From Streptomyces sp. WMMC500 (GTDB lineage: Bacteria; Actinomycetota; Actinomycetes; Streptomycetales; Streptomycetaceae): a DNA stretch of 64,000 nt. A model generated the notes under the pieces. That model searched no databases and had not been told where the DNA came from. It worked only from the letters and a program-made list of their open reading frames with translations. The stretch's first letter is position 1. Each line of letters starts with the position of its first letter. The position numbers were made by a program, and so were the translations under genes. Positions 31,141-39,460 of the stretch are shown here, one piece after another. The stretch spans positions 5,405,001-5,469,000 of the forward strand of contig NZ_CP114905.1 in assembly GCF_027497195.1 (NCBI RefSeq). Direction: 5' to 3'.

Positions 31141-32028
31141 ATGACCTCGCCGAACACCCCCGCGAACCCGCTCCGGATCGCCTACTCCCCATGCCCCAAC
31201 GACACCTTCGTCTTCCACGCCTGGGCCCACGGCCTCGTCCCCGGCGCCCCGCCCCTCGACGTCACCTTCGCCGACATCCACCTCACCAACGGCATGGCCG
31301 CACACGGCGAGCTCGACGTGCTCAAGATCTCGTACGCCGCCCTCCCCTACGTCCTCGACCGCTACGCCCTCCTCCCCTGCGGCGGCGCCCTCGGCCGGGC
31401 CTGCGGGCCGCTGGTGCTGACCGCCGGCGCGCGGAACCCCGGCGATCTCGCCGGCCGTACCGTCGCCGTCCCGAGCGAGCGGTCGACCGCCTACCTGCTC
31501 TTCCGCCTCTGGGCCGCGGCCGAGGTGCCGGGCGGGGTCGGCGAGGTCGTCGTCATGCCGTTCCACGAGATCATGCCCGCCGTCCGCGACGGCAAGGTCG
31601 ACGCCGGGCTCGTCATCCACGAGGCCCGCTTCACCTATCAGGGTTACGGCCTGCACTGCCTCGCCGACATGGGCGAGCACTGGGAGGCCACCACCGGCCT
31701 GCCCATCCCCCTCGGCGCCATCGTCGCCCGCCGCGACCTGGGCGCGGAGACGCTGCACGCGCTCGCCGCCGCGACCCGTGCCTCGGTGCGGATGGCGTGG
31801 GAGGACCCGGAGGCTTCGCGCGCGTACGTGCGGGAGCACGCGCAGGAGATGGACCCCGCGGTGGCGGACCAGCACATCGGGCTGTACGTCAACGAGTTCA
31901 CGGCCGACCTCGGCGAGGACGGCTACGCGGCCGTGCGCGGCCTGCTCACCCGGGCGGCGGCGGAGGGTCTGGTGCCGCCCGTCCCCCCGGACGCACTGGC
32001 GTTCCCCCAGCGGCCGGCGGCCCCGTAG
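31141..32028 (+). CDS. mqnD: 1,4-dihydroxy-6-naphthoate synthase (MqnD)
   Basis: 295 residues, with GGAGAGGAG 6 nt before ATG. It has the periplasmic-binding-protein-like MqnA/D fold: IAYSPCPNDTFVFHAWAHG, ADIHLTNGMAAHGELDVLKI, LLPCGGALGR, GLVIHEARFTYQGYGL and LPIPLGAIVARRDLG are all MqnD hallmarks; the His in VIHEARF is the proposed base. It converts cyclic DHFL to 1,4-dihydroxy-6-naphthoate. In S. coelicolor the homologues SCO4326 and SCO4327 are likewise adjacent. Cytoplasmic. The convergent cold-shock gene lies 82 bp away. Confidence 0.95.
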   Translation: MTSPNTPANPLRIAYSPCPNDTFVFHAWAHGLVPGAPPLDVTFADIHLTNGMAAHGELDVLKISYAALPYVLDRYALLPCGGALGRACGPLVLTAGARNPGDLAGRTVAVPSERSTAYLLFRLWAAAEVPGGVGEVVVMPFHEIMPAVRDGKVDAGLVIHEARFTYQGYGLHCLADMGEHWEATTGLPIPLGAIVARRDLGAETLHALAAATRASVRMAWEDPEASRAYVREHAQEMDPAVADQHIGLYVNEFTADLGEDGYAAVRGLLTRAAAEGLVPPVPPDALAFPQRPAAP

Positions 32029-32045
32029 CAAGCCCAGAGCAAACC

Positions 32046-32074
32046 CTGAGCAAGCCTGAGCAAGCCCTGAGCAA
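32046..32074. repeat. Short CTGAGCAA direct repeats after mqnD
   Basis: CTGAGCAA occurs at 32046-32053, 32056-32063 and 32067-32074, with a related AGAGCAA just before. The array fills the convergent gap between mqnD and the cold-shock gene. No stable hairpin is apparent. Confidence 0.6.
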
Positions 32075-32110
32075 CCCCTGCGACGGCCCTGCGGCGCCTC
32101 CCCCGGTCCC

Positions 32111-32494
32111 TCAGACGTCCAACTGGTCGGCGACGGCCCGGAGCATCCCGGCGATCTTGCGGCCGTGTGTCTTGTCCGGGTACCGGCCGCGTTCGAGCTG
32201 CTGCGTCACGCTCTCCAGCAGCGTGGTCAGGTCCTGCACGATCGACGCCAGCTCGTCCGGCTTGCGCCGCTGCGCGGCCGCGACCGACGGGGTGGGGTCC
32301 AGCAGCGTCACGGACAGCGCCTGGTCGCCGCGCTGCCCGGCCACCACGCCGAACTCGACGCGCTGACCCGGCCGGAGCGTCTCCACCCCGTCCGGCAGCA
32401 CCGACGAGTGCACGAAGACGTCACCGCCGTCGTCGCGGGAGAGGAAGCCGAAGCCCTTCTCGCTGTTGAACCACTTGACTTTGCCGGTAGGCAC
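32111..32494 (-). CDS. Cold-shock-domain protein with C-terminal extension
   Basis: 127 residues from GTG 32494. The first 65 form a cold-shock domain: [20 protein letters not shown] contains RNP1, then [12 protein letters not shown] contains RNP2. They are followed by a helical tail with no cysteines ([20 protein letters not shown] and [18 protein letters not shown]) not found in classical 67-residue Csp proteins. It binds single-stranded nucleic acid in the cytoplasm; the tail may mediate self-association. The tailed form is known in streptomycetes near mqnD. Upstream codons to 32566 are open but lack cold-shock homology. Confidence 0.92.
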   Translation of the reverse strand: MPTGKVKWFNSEKGFGFLSRDDGGDVFVHSSVLPDGVETLRPGQRVEFGVVAGQRGDQALSVTLLDPTPSVAAAQRRKPDELASIVQDLTTLLESVTQQLERGRYPDKTHGRKIAGMLRAVADQLDV

Positions 32495-32650
32495 GTGTCG
32501 TCGCCCTGTCTTCGTTTTCGTACTCGCTGCCGAAAGAGCAGGAGAGCGGGTCCAGTGACCCGCCACCTCAAGGCTAATGGTCCCCCGCCCGGTGACAAGA
32601 TGTCGCCGGGTGCTTCCTCAGCGCATATCCCCGCCGCCTACGCTGGTGGC

Positions 32651-32890
32651 GTGAACACCGGAACCTCCCGCCCCGGGGATCTGCTCGTACGCGCCGGAGC
32701 CCTCGTCTTTCTCGTCGGCGCGCTCGGCACCTTCGTCACTTTCGTCCCGTTCTTCATCGGGGCGGATCCGCTGCCGACGGCCGCGTATCTCGTGTCGATG
32801 CTGATGGGCGTGGGCTTCGGGCTGGCGCTGGCCGGCCTGTTCCGCTCCGCGGCGGCGGCCCGGCGCGAGGCGCGGCAGGCGGCGCCGTAG
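32651..32890 (+). CDS. Small two-helix membrane protein
   Basis: 79 residues from GTG 32651. Two hydrophobic stretches, AGALVFLVGALGTFVTFVPF (about residues 15-34) and PTAAYLVSMLMGVGFGLALA (about 42-61), are followed by an Ala/Arg-rich basic tail (AAAARREARQAAP), suggesting both ends inside. Family not recognised. It lies between the divergent cold-shock gene and a convergent HAD gene only 5 bp away. Confidence 0.72.
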   Translation: MNTGTSRPGDLLVRAGALVFLVGALGTFVTFVPFFIGADPLPTAAYLVSMLMGVGFGLALAGLFRSAAAARREARQAAP

Positions 32891-32895
32891 GGGCC

Positions 32896-33534
32896 TCAGC
32901 CGCGCGCCCCCGCCCGGTGCTCCGCCAGCCACCCCGGGAACGCCGTCAGATCCGGCAGGACGACATCCGCCCCCGCCGCCCGCAGCTCCTCCGCCGGGCA
33001 CGGCCCCGTGGCCACCGCCACCGACAGCACCCGCGCCGCCCGCGCCCCCGCGACGTCGCCGACGTGGTCGCCGACGTACGCCGACGCCCCGTACTCCGTC
33101 AGCGCCTCCGCCTTCGCGTCCGCCCACAGCCCGCCGACCACCGCGTCCGGGGCCAGGCCCAGGTGGTCGATGTGCAGCTTCGCCAGCGGCCGGCTCTTGG
33201 CCGTGACCACGAGGGCCCGGCCGCCCGCCGCCCGCACCGCCGCCAGGGCCGCGGCGGCGCCGGGCAGGGCGGTGGTGGGGGTGATGCCGTGGTCGGGGTA
33301 GAGGGCGCGGTACCGGTCGCCGAGGGCGGCCACGCGGTCCGCGGGGAACCAGTTAGCCAGCTCGCTCTCCACCGGCGGGCCGAGGCGGGACGTCACCAGG
33401 TCGGTGTCGACGTACACGCCGGTCTCGGCGACGAGCGCCTCGTACACCGCCTTGATCCCCGGCCGGGAGTCGATGAGGGTCATGTCCAGGTCGAAGCCGA
33501 CCGTGAAAGACGGCGGCGCGGAGGGAGTAGGCAC
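32896..33534 (-). CDS. HAD-family phosphatase (phosphoglycolate phosphatase-like)
   Basis: 212 residues. Motif I is VGFDLDMTLIDSRPG, with the usual DxDxT/S catalytic aspartates. A cap domain follows, including FPADRVAALGDRYRALYPDH. Motif II is VVTAKS, motif III lysine lies in AKAEAL, and motif IV is YVGDHVGDVAGAR. This pattern fits the Gph/PGP-like branch that hydrolyses small phosphate monoesters with Mg2+; the physiological substrate is not evident. A 28-bp gap separates it from the upstream oxygenase gene, suggesting cotranscription. Confidence 0.9.
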   Translation of the reverse strand: MPTPSAPPSFTVGFDLDMTLIDSRPGIKAVYEALVAETGVYVDTDLVTSRLGPPVESELANWFPADRVAALGDRYRALYPDHGITPTTALPGAAAALAAVRAAGGRALVVTAKSRPLAKLHIDHLGLAPDAVVGGLWADAKAEALTEYGASAYVGDHVGDVAGARAARVLSVAVATGPCPAEELRAAGADVVLPDLTAFPGWLAEHRAGARG

Positions 33535-33562
33535 ACGTCGATTCTGCCTGCCGCCGATTTCG

Positions 33563-34513
33563 TCAGGACAGGAGGATGGCCTGCAGCCGTTCGTCCAGGA
33601 ACGCGCCCACGGTCGCGCTGCTCTCCCCCCGTGCCTCCGCGGCCGGCGGCATGGGCGTGTCCGGGCCGGGGTTGTAGAACCAGACCAGCGACATGAGCTG
33701 TTCCGCCGGCGCGTCCGCGGGCGGGGGCAGCACGCGGTGCCAGCCCGCCTGCCAGCGCCCGCCGCTCCACATGGCGCCCAGCTCGCCGAGGTTGACGGTC
33801 AGGGCGTCGGCCTCGGGGTGGTACGGGGCGTCCTCCCAGCCGTCCTCCGGGTCCGCGGCGTCCGCGGCGTCTGACGGGTCCGTGCGGACCTGGAGGCAGC
33901 CCTGCCCGTGCTGGCGGTCGAGCACGGCCATCAGGTCCCAGTCCTGGTGCGCGCCGAGGCGGAACTGCCCCGGGCGCGGGGTGCCGGTCTGCTGCCTGCT
34001 TCCGTACCAGTTGATGGTGCACTGCCAGGCGGCGTCCGTGTCGTAACGGGTGAGGAAGTCGGAAGGTTCGCCGAGCGCGGCGGCGAGGAGTTCGAGCAGT
34101 TCGCGCGACAGGCGCCGCATCTGGCGCAGATACTCCTCGACCGGCTCCCGCAGCGCGGGCACCTCGGCCGGCCACACGCCCGGGTGGTGCGGGTAGAAGC
34201 TCCACAGCTCCACGAGGTCCGGCGGGCTCTCGGCGTCCCGGACGGCGCCCGCGGAGATGCCGCCGGGGCGGGTCCAGCCGCCGTCGCCCTCGTTGGCGTA
34301 GCCGGCCTTGACGTCGGGCGGCAGCGCGAAGGCCGTACGGGCGGCGGCCCTGACGGCCGCGCGCAGGGCGGGGTCCACGCCGTGTCCCGTGACCATCACG
34401 AAGCCGGTCCCGCGCAGCGACGCGTCGAGCCGGTCGAGGAGTTGCCGCCGCTCGTCCGGGCCGCCGGACCGCCACGTGCCGAGGTCGACGAGGTCGACGG
34501 GAGAGTTGCTCAT
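33563..34513 (-). CDS. Isopenicillin-N-synthase-like 2OG-Fe(II) oxygenase
   Basis: 316 residues from ATG 34513 with GAGAGAGG upstream. The N-terminal DIOX_N part is VDLVDLGTWRSG, RGTGFVMVTGHGVDPAL and ARTAFALPPDVKAGYAN. The double-stranded beta-helix carries the iron ligands HQDWD (HxD) and WHRV (distal His). The usual RxS 2-oxoglutarate motif is not obvious after the distal His (LMSLVWFYNPGPDT instead), so co-substrate use may differ. Streptomycetes carry several such enzymes, in both primary and secondary metabolism; the substrate here is unknown. It is upstream of the HAD gene in a probable two-gene unit. Confidence 0.85.
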   Translation of the reverse strand: MSNSPVDLVDLGTWRSGGPDERRQLLDRLDASLRGTGFVMVTGHGVDPALRAAVRAAARTAFALPPDVKAGYANEGDGGWTRPGGISAGAVRDAESPPDLVELWSFYPHHPGVWPAEVPALREPVEEYLRQMRRLSRELLELLAAALGEPSDFLTRYDTDAAWQCTINWYGSRQQTGTPRPGQFRLGAHQDWDLMAVLDRQHGQGCLQVRTDPSDAADAADPEDGWEDAPYHPEADALTVNLGELGAMWSGGRWQAGWHRVLPPPADAPAEQLMSLVWFYNPGPDTPMPPAAEARGESSATVGAFLDERLQAILLS

Positions 34514-34643
34514 GCGGCTGCCTCTCTCTGTGGAGTGGTGGCCCATTGTGGCGGCGGGGGACGGCGCCGTACAGCGGATCCGCGGCCCGGGGCCGTACGC
34601 CCGCGGCCCCGCCTCCCCACGCCCGTACGCCCGCGGCCCCGCC

Positions 34644-35885
34644 CTAACCGCGCAGCCGCCGCCGGGCCCGCCACAGCAGGAAGAGCGTCGAGGCGACCGC
34701 CGCGAAGCGGACGAGGGTGGGAAGCATGTCCGAGAACTCCTGTCCCAGCGTGCCCTCCTTCAGCGGCTCGCCCCACCGCTCCTCGCTCCGCCCCCACAGC
34801 CACGCCAGCCCGGCGAACCCCACCGTGCCCGGCACGCCGAGCGAAGCAAACTTCTTCTCCGCCATCGACAGCCGGCGCGAGGTGTACACCAGCGCCCAGC
34901 CGACGACCGACGCCATCCACTGGCCGAGCGCGGCGCCCCCCAGCAGCGCGCCCATCGCCAGCACCTCCAGCAGGCCGGCGCTGCGCAGGAGTTCGCGGGT
35001 CGCGGCGCCGCGGCGGCTCGGGGCGGCGGGCTCGTCGTCGTACGCCTCGTCGTCCTCCTCCTCGGCCTCGGCCGCTTCGCGGCGGGCCTGCTTGGCCTTG
35101 GCGGCCCGGGCCGCGCGCGCCGCGTTCGCCTCCCTGGCCGCCTTCGCGGCGCGGGTGGCCCGCCCCATGGCACCCGCGCCGCCGCCCTTCTGCGCGCCCT
35201 TCTCCTCCTCGTCGCCGTCCTGGTGCTCCGGCCGCTCGAACAGCTCCGGCAGCTCGATGCCGCCGGTGAACCCGGGCACCTTGTCGGCGCCGCTGCCGGC
35301 GCCGGGCATCGGGCCGGCGAACGGCGCCGGCTCCACGTGCCACCAGTCGGGGTCGCCGTGCGCGGGGTCGAGTTCGTCCTCACCGGCGAGGTGGGGCGGT
35401 GCGGCGGCGGTGGGGGGCGGTTCCGCGGGCGGCGTGAAGTCCTCGGGCGCCGGCCGGGGGACCTCGGGGGCGGGGCCGCCCCGGGGCCGCTTCGGCTCCC
35501 GGCCGCCCTGCTCGCCGCCGGTGCGCGGCCGGGGCAGCCGCCCCAGCCACCCCTCGGACCCGCCCACCCGGGGCCGCGGCAGCCGCGACGCCAGCCCGCC
35601 GCCCGCGGCCGGCGGCTCCCCGGGCTGCACCGCGACCTCCGGCACCGCGGAGCCCGGGTCGCGCTTGGCCGCCTCGACGATGTCCCCGGGGCTGCCGAAC
35701 CGGGCGAGCACCTGCTTCACCGCGGACACGCTGTGCGCGCCCTCGGCGGCGCGCACCTTGTCGATGCTGGCCCGCAGTTCGTTGACCAGCCGCATGCGCT
35801 GCCCGGAGGGCAGGGCACGCTGCTGCGCGATGTCTCCGACGCGGCTCAGGTAGTCGTACACGAGCTGGTCGCTCTCGATGCCCAC
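34644..35885 (-). CDS. HAAS-domain membrane protein with long disordered linker
   Basis: 413 residues from GTG 35885; the upstream open frame is low-complexity and not counted. The N-terminal about 75 residues (DQLVYDYLSRVGDIAQQRAL, RLVNELRASIDKVRAAEG, VKQVLARFGSPGDIVEAA) match the HAAS domain, a helical module that in other bacteria pairs with PadR-type or sensor partners. A long Pro/Gly/Glu linker and an Ala/Lys/Arg-rich coiled-coil-like stretch (AREANAARAARAAKAKQARR) follow. The C-terminus has about three to four membrane segments, starting LEVLAMGALLGGAALGQWM. It is divergent from the sacsin-like ATPase gene across 182 bp. Function unknown; a membrane signalling or scaffold role is inferred. 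Confidence 0.78.
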   Translation of the reverse strand: MGIESDQLVYDYLSRVGDIAQQRALPSGQRMRLVNELRASIDKVRAAEGAHSVSAVKQVLARFGSPGDIVEAAKRDPGSAVPEVAVQPGEPPAAGGGLASRLPRPRVGGSEGWLGRLPRPRTGGEQGGREPKRPRGGPAPEVPRPAPEDFTPPAEPPPTAAAPPHLAGEDELDPAHGDPDWWHVEPAPFAGPMPGAGSGADKVPGFTGGIELPELFERPEHQDGDEEEKGAQKGGGAGAMGRATRAAKAAREANAARAARAAKAKQARREAAEAEEEDDEAYDDEPAAPSRRGAATRELLRSAGLLEVLAMGALLGGAALGQWMASVVGWALVYTSRRLSMAEKKFASLGVPGTVGFAGLAWLWGRSEERWGEPLKEGTLGQEFSDMLPTLVRFAAVASTLFLLWRARRRLRG

Positions 35886-36067
35886 CGAATCCCCTACGGC
35901 CGTGCGCTGTTGGCCTCTCGACCGTACCGCGCGCGCGGCCGCCCCCTCGCCCCCGCGCACGGCCGCCCGCCGCCGGTGACGGCCGGTGCGCCGCGCGTTC
36001 GGGGCGGGGGACCGAATACGCTGCGGCGGACCGGCACTCCGGCGACGACCCGTGACAAGGAGCCTCA

Positions 36068-39000
36068 GTGGACCCCTCGGACCCCCTGGACCCCGTGGCC
36101 GACCCCACCGCCCGGCTGCGCGCCGCGGCGCTCGACGCCTGGGCGGCCTCGGCCGCCCGCTTCCGGGAGGACGCCAACGCGGAGGAGGACCTGGCACTCG
36201 GCGGCTACCGCGACCGTCTGGTGGTCGAACTGGCCCAGAACGCGGCGGACGCGGCGGCCCGCGCGGGCGTCCCGGGGCGGCTGCGGCTGACGCTGGACGT
36301 CTCCGGCCGGCCCGGGGAGACGGCCGCGGAGCCGACGCCTGGCGGCGGGGCTGCGGATGACGGTGCCGGCGCCGGCGATGACGCCCGCGCCGCCGCCGGG
36401 GTGCTGGCCGTCGCCAACACCGGCGCTCCCCTCGACGCCGCCGGGGTCGAGTCGCTGTCCACCCTGCGGGCGTCCGCGAAGCGGGGCGAGGACACCGGCG
36501 AGGCCGTCGGGCGGTTCGGGGTCGGGTTCTCCGCGGTGCTGGCCGTCAGCGACGCGCCCGAGGTCGTCTCCCGGGGCGGGGCCGGGGTGCGGTGGTCGCT
36601 GGCGGAGGCGCGGGAGCTGGTCCGTACGACCGCGGCGCGCAATCCCGCGCTCGCCGACGAGGCCGCCCGCCGCGACGGCCACGTCCCCCTGCTCCGCCTC
36701 CCCCTGCCCCTCGCGGAAGCCGGCGCCCCGGCCGTGCCAGAGGGCTACGACACCGCCGTCCGCCTGCCGCTGCGCGACCCGGCCGCCGCCGCCCTCACCC
36801 GGCGCCTGCTCGCCGGCATCGACGACGCGCTCCTGCTCGCCCTGCCCGGCCTCGACGAGGTCGTCGTGGAGACCCCCGAGGGCGTCCGCACGCTGCGCCG
36901 CCGCGCGGACGGCCCGTACACGGTCATCGAGGACACCGGCCGTACGGACCGGCAGCCCCGCGCCCTGCCCGGCGACGAGGCCGCCGCCGAACCGGCCCCC
37001 GCCCCGCAGCCCCCCGCCGTCACCCGCTACCGCACCCGCACCGCCGCCGGCCGCCTCGACCCCCACCTCCTCGCCGACCGCCCCGTCGAGGAGCGCCTCC
37101 GCCCCACCTGGACCGTCACCTGGGCCGTCCCCGTGGCCGCCGACGGCACCCCCGTCGCGCCCGCCACCGCGCCCGTGCTGCACGCGCCCACCCCCACCGA
37201 CGAACCCCTCGGCGTCCCCGCGCTCCTCATCGCCTCCTTCCCCCTCGAACCCACCCGCCGCCACCTCGCCCCCGGCCCCCTCACCGACTTCCTCGTCGCC
37301 CGGGCCGCCGACGCCTACGCCGGACTCCTCGCCGACTGGGACCCCCTGACTCCCGGCACCATCGACCTCGTGCCCGGCCCCCTCGGCCGCGGCGAGCTCG
37401 ACGGCGCCCTGCGCGCCGGCATCCTGCGGCTTCTCCCGGAGATCGCGTTCCTGCCCCCCGCCACCCCCGAGGAAGGCGCCAAGCCGCAGCCGCTGCGCCC
37501 CCGCGACGCGCTCGTCGCGGAGGGCGCCGGCGCCGAGACGGTGCGCCGGCTCGGCGACGTCTTCCCGCATCTGCTCCCCGCCGGTCTGGAGCGCCGCGGC
37601 GAGCTGCGCACCCTCGGCGTCGCCCGCGTGCCGCTCGGCGAGCTCGTCGAGCGGCTGGCCGGTGCCGAGCGCCCCGCCGCGTGGTGGCACGGCCTCTACG
37701 ACTCCCTCGCCGGCACCGATCCCGAGGAGCTGGGCGGCCTGCCGGTGCCGCTCGCCGACGGCCGCGTCGTCGTGGGCCCGCGGCAGGTCCTGCTGCCAGC
37801 CGGCGGCGACGCGGCCGACGGGACGCAGTCCGCCCGCCTGGCCCGCCTCGGGCTGCGCGTCGCCGACCCGGTCGCCGCGCACCCCGTGCTGGAGCAACTC
37901 GGCGCGGTGCCCGCCACGCCGCGCGCGGTGCTGACGACGCCGCAGGTGCGGGCGGCGGTGGCGGGGTCGCTGGACGCGGGGGAGGTGTGGTTCGACGAGG
38001 GGCCCGAGGAGGGCGCGCCGGGTCCCGAGGAGCTGGCGGACATCGTCCTCGGGCTGGTCCGCGACGCGCACCTGGAGCCGGGCGACGAGCCGTGGCTGGG
38101 TGCGCTCGCGCTGCCCGACGAGGACGGCGACCCGGCCCCGGCCGGCGAACTCGTCTACCCCGGCAGCCCGTTCGCCGCCGTCATCCGACCGGGTGAGCTG
38201 GCGGTCTGCGCCGCCGACCTGGTCGAGCGGTGGGGCGAGGAGCCGTTGACGGCGGTCGGGGTGCAGGCGGACTTCGTGCTCGTACGGGCCGAGGACGTCG
38301 TCCTCGACCCCGACGAGCTGGAGCCCCGTGACGCTGCTTATCCCGAGTATCCCGAGTCCGACGACGCCGGGCTGCTCGACGCGGTGGACGTGTGGTGCGA
38401 GGACGTCCTCGACCAACTGCCGGACACGCCCGTGCCGCCCGTGCTCACCGAGCTGGTGGGCGTACGGGACCTGGACCTGGTCGACGACGCGCACTGGCCG
38501 CAGGCGCTCGCGCTGCTCTCCCGCCCGCCGCTGCGCGAGGCGCTGACGCGCCCGGCGCGCGTGCTGCTGCCGGACGGCGAGGCGCATCCCGTCCGCCCGT
38601 ACACCGCCTGGTGGCTGCGCGGTAACCCGGTCCTCGACGGCCGCCCGCCCGCCGGCCTGCGCGCCGCGGGCGGCGACCCGCTGCTGACCGGGCTGTACGA
38701 GCCGGCCGACGCCTCCGCGGTCGGCGACGAGCAGGTCCTGCGGGCCCTGGGCGTACGCACCTCGGCCGCGGCGCTCCTCGACGAGCCGGGCGGCGCGGCG
38801 GAGCTGCTCGCCCGCCTCGCCGACCCCGACCGCGACGTCACCCCGGGCCAACTGCACGCCCTCTACACCCTCCTCGCCGACCTCGACCCCGCCGACGTCA
38901 CCCTCCCCGACGACCTCCGCGCGGTCCGCGACGGCACGACGGAGGTGGTACCGGCGGGTGAGGCCCTCGTCGCGGACGCTCCCGACCTCGTGCCCCTGGC

Positions 39001-39391
39001 GACCGACCGCCCCCTGCTCCCGGTCGCCCCGGCGCGGGCGGCGGCGCTGGGGGAGCTGCTCCAGGTCCGGCGGCTGACGGAGGCATACCAGGCGCCGGCA
39101 GCCCGGGTGCCGGCGGCCGGCGAGGTCCGCGAGGTCCCGCGGCCCGTACGGGACCTGCTGGGCCCGGACACCCCGGCGACGTACGAGGAGCACGGGCAAC
39201 TGACGGTCGACGGCACCGAACTCGACTGGCGCCGGACCCCGGACGGCACGGTCCACGCGGCGACGATGGAGGGCCTGGCGGCGGGGCTGGCGTGGGCGAC
39301 GGGGCAGTGGCAGCGGCGGTTCGAGGCGGCGGCGCTGCTGGAGGACCCGACGCGGACGCGGGAGCTGGGGGAGGCCCGCTGGTTCGACTGA
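36068..39391 (+). CDS. Large sacsin-like GHKL ATPase-domain protein
   Basis: 1107 residues from GTG 36068 with AAGGAG upstream. The N-terminal about 230 residues carry a Hsp90/sacsin-type GHKL ATP site: LVVELAQNAADAAARAG (N-box Asn), VLAVANTGAPLDAAGVESL (DxGxP-like, here NTG), GEAVGRFGVGFSAVLAVSD (the lid glycines). The rest is an extended alpha/beta region without other recognisable motifs, rich in Ala, Asp, Leu and Pro. Eukaryotic sacsin uses this domain as a chaperone module; bacterial members are uncharacterised. No membrane segment is present. It is divergent from the HAAS protein gene and ends against the convergent MFS gene with a hairpin between. Confidence 0.85.
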   Translation: MDPSDPLDPVADPTARLRAAALDAWAASAARFREDANAEEDLALGGYRDRLVVELAQNAADAAARAGVPGRLRLTLDVSGRPGETAAEPTPGGGAADDGAGAGDDARAAAGVLAVANTGAPLDAAGVESLSTLRASAKRGEDTGEAVGRFGVGFSAVLAVSDAPEVVSRGGAGVRWSLAEARELVRTTAARNPALADEAARRDGHVPLLRLPLPLAEAGAPAVPEGYDTAVRLPLRDPAAAALTRRLLAGIDDALLLALPGLDEVVVETPEGVRTLRRRADGPYTVIEDTGRTDRQPRALPGDEAAAEPAPAPQPPAVTRYRTRTAAGRLDPHLLADRPVEERLRPTWTVTWAVPVAADGTPVAPATAPVLHAPTPTDEPLGVPALLIASFPLEPTRRHLAPGPLTDFLVARAADAYAGLLADWDPLTPGTIDLVPGPLGRGELDGALRAGILRLLPEIAFLPPATPEEGAKPQPLRPRDALVAEGAGAETVRRLGDVFPHLLPAGLERRGELRTLGVARVPLGELVERLAGAERPAAWWHGLYDSLAGTDPEELGGLPVPLADGRVVVGPRQVLLPAGGDAADGTQSARLARLGLRVADPVAAHPVLEQLGAVPATPRAVLTTPQVRAAVAGSLDAGEVWFDEGPEEGAPGPEELADIVLGLVRDAHLEPGDEPWLGALALPDEDGDPAPAGELVYPGSPFAAVIRPGELAVCAADLVERWGEEPLTAVGVQADFVLVRAEDVVLDPDELEPRDAAYPEYPESDDAGLLDAVDVWCEDVLDQLPDTPVPPVLTELVGVRDLDLVDDAHWPQALALLSRPPLREALTRPARVLLPDGEAHPVRPYTAWWLRGNPVLDGRPPAGLRAAGGDPLLTGLYEPADASAVGDEQVLRALGVRTSAAALLDEPGGAAELLARLADPDRDVTPGQLHALYTLLADLDPADVTLPDDLRAVRDGTTEVVPAGEALVADAPDLVPLATDRPLLPVAPARAAALGELLQVRRLTEAYQAPAARVPAAGEVREVPRPVRDLLGPDTPATYEEHGQLTVDGTELDWRRTPDGTVHAATMEGLAAGLAWATGQWQRRFEAAALLEDPTRTRELGEARWFD

Positions 39392-39426
39392 GGGACGGCA
39401 CGGAGCCAGGGGACGGGCGGCACGGA

Positions 39427-39453
39427 GGGGGCGGCGCTCAAGCGCCGGCCCCC
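39427..39453. terminator. Bidirectional hairpin between sacsin-like gene and MFS gene
   Basis: GGGGGC-GGCGCT, a 2-nt loop region, then AGCGCC-GGCCCCC; one unpaired base interrupts the otherwise complementary arms. It sits in the 69-bp convergent gap and can serve both transcripts. Confidence 0.65.
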
Positions 39454-39460
39454 GCCGGAA

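Noticed and set aside
36065..39256. 1063-residue minus-strand open frame
   Set aside because: Shadow of the sacsin-like gene; Gly/Arg/Val-rich without motifs, whereas the plus strand has an intact GHKL ATP site.
36068..39391. Sacsin-like ATPase considered as a phage-defence gene
   Set aside because: No nuclease, toxin or mobile-element context; the flanking genes look like conserved chromosomal housekeeping genes.
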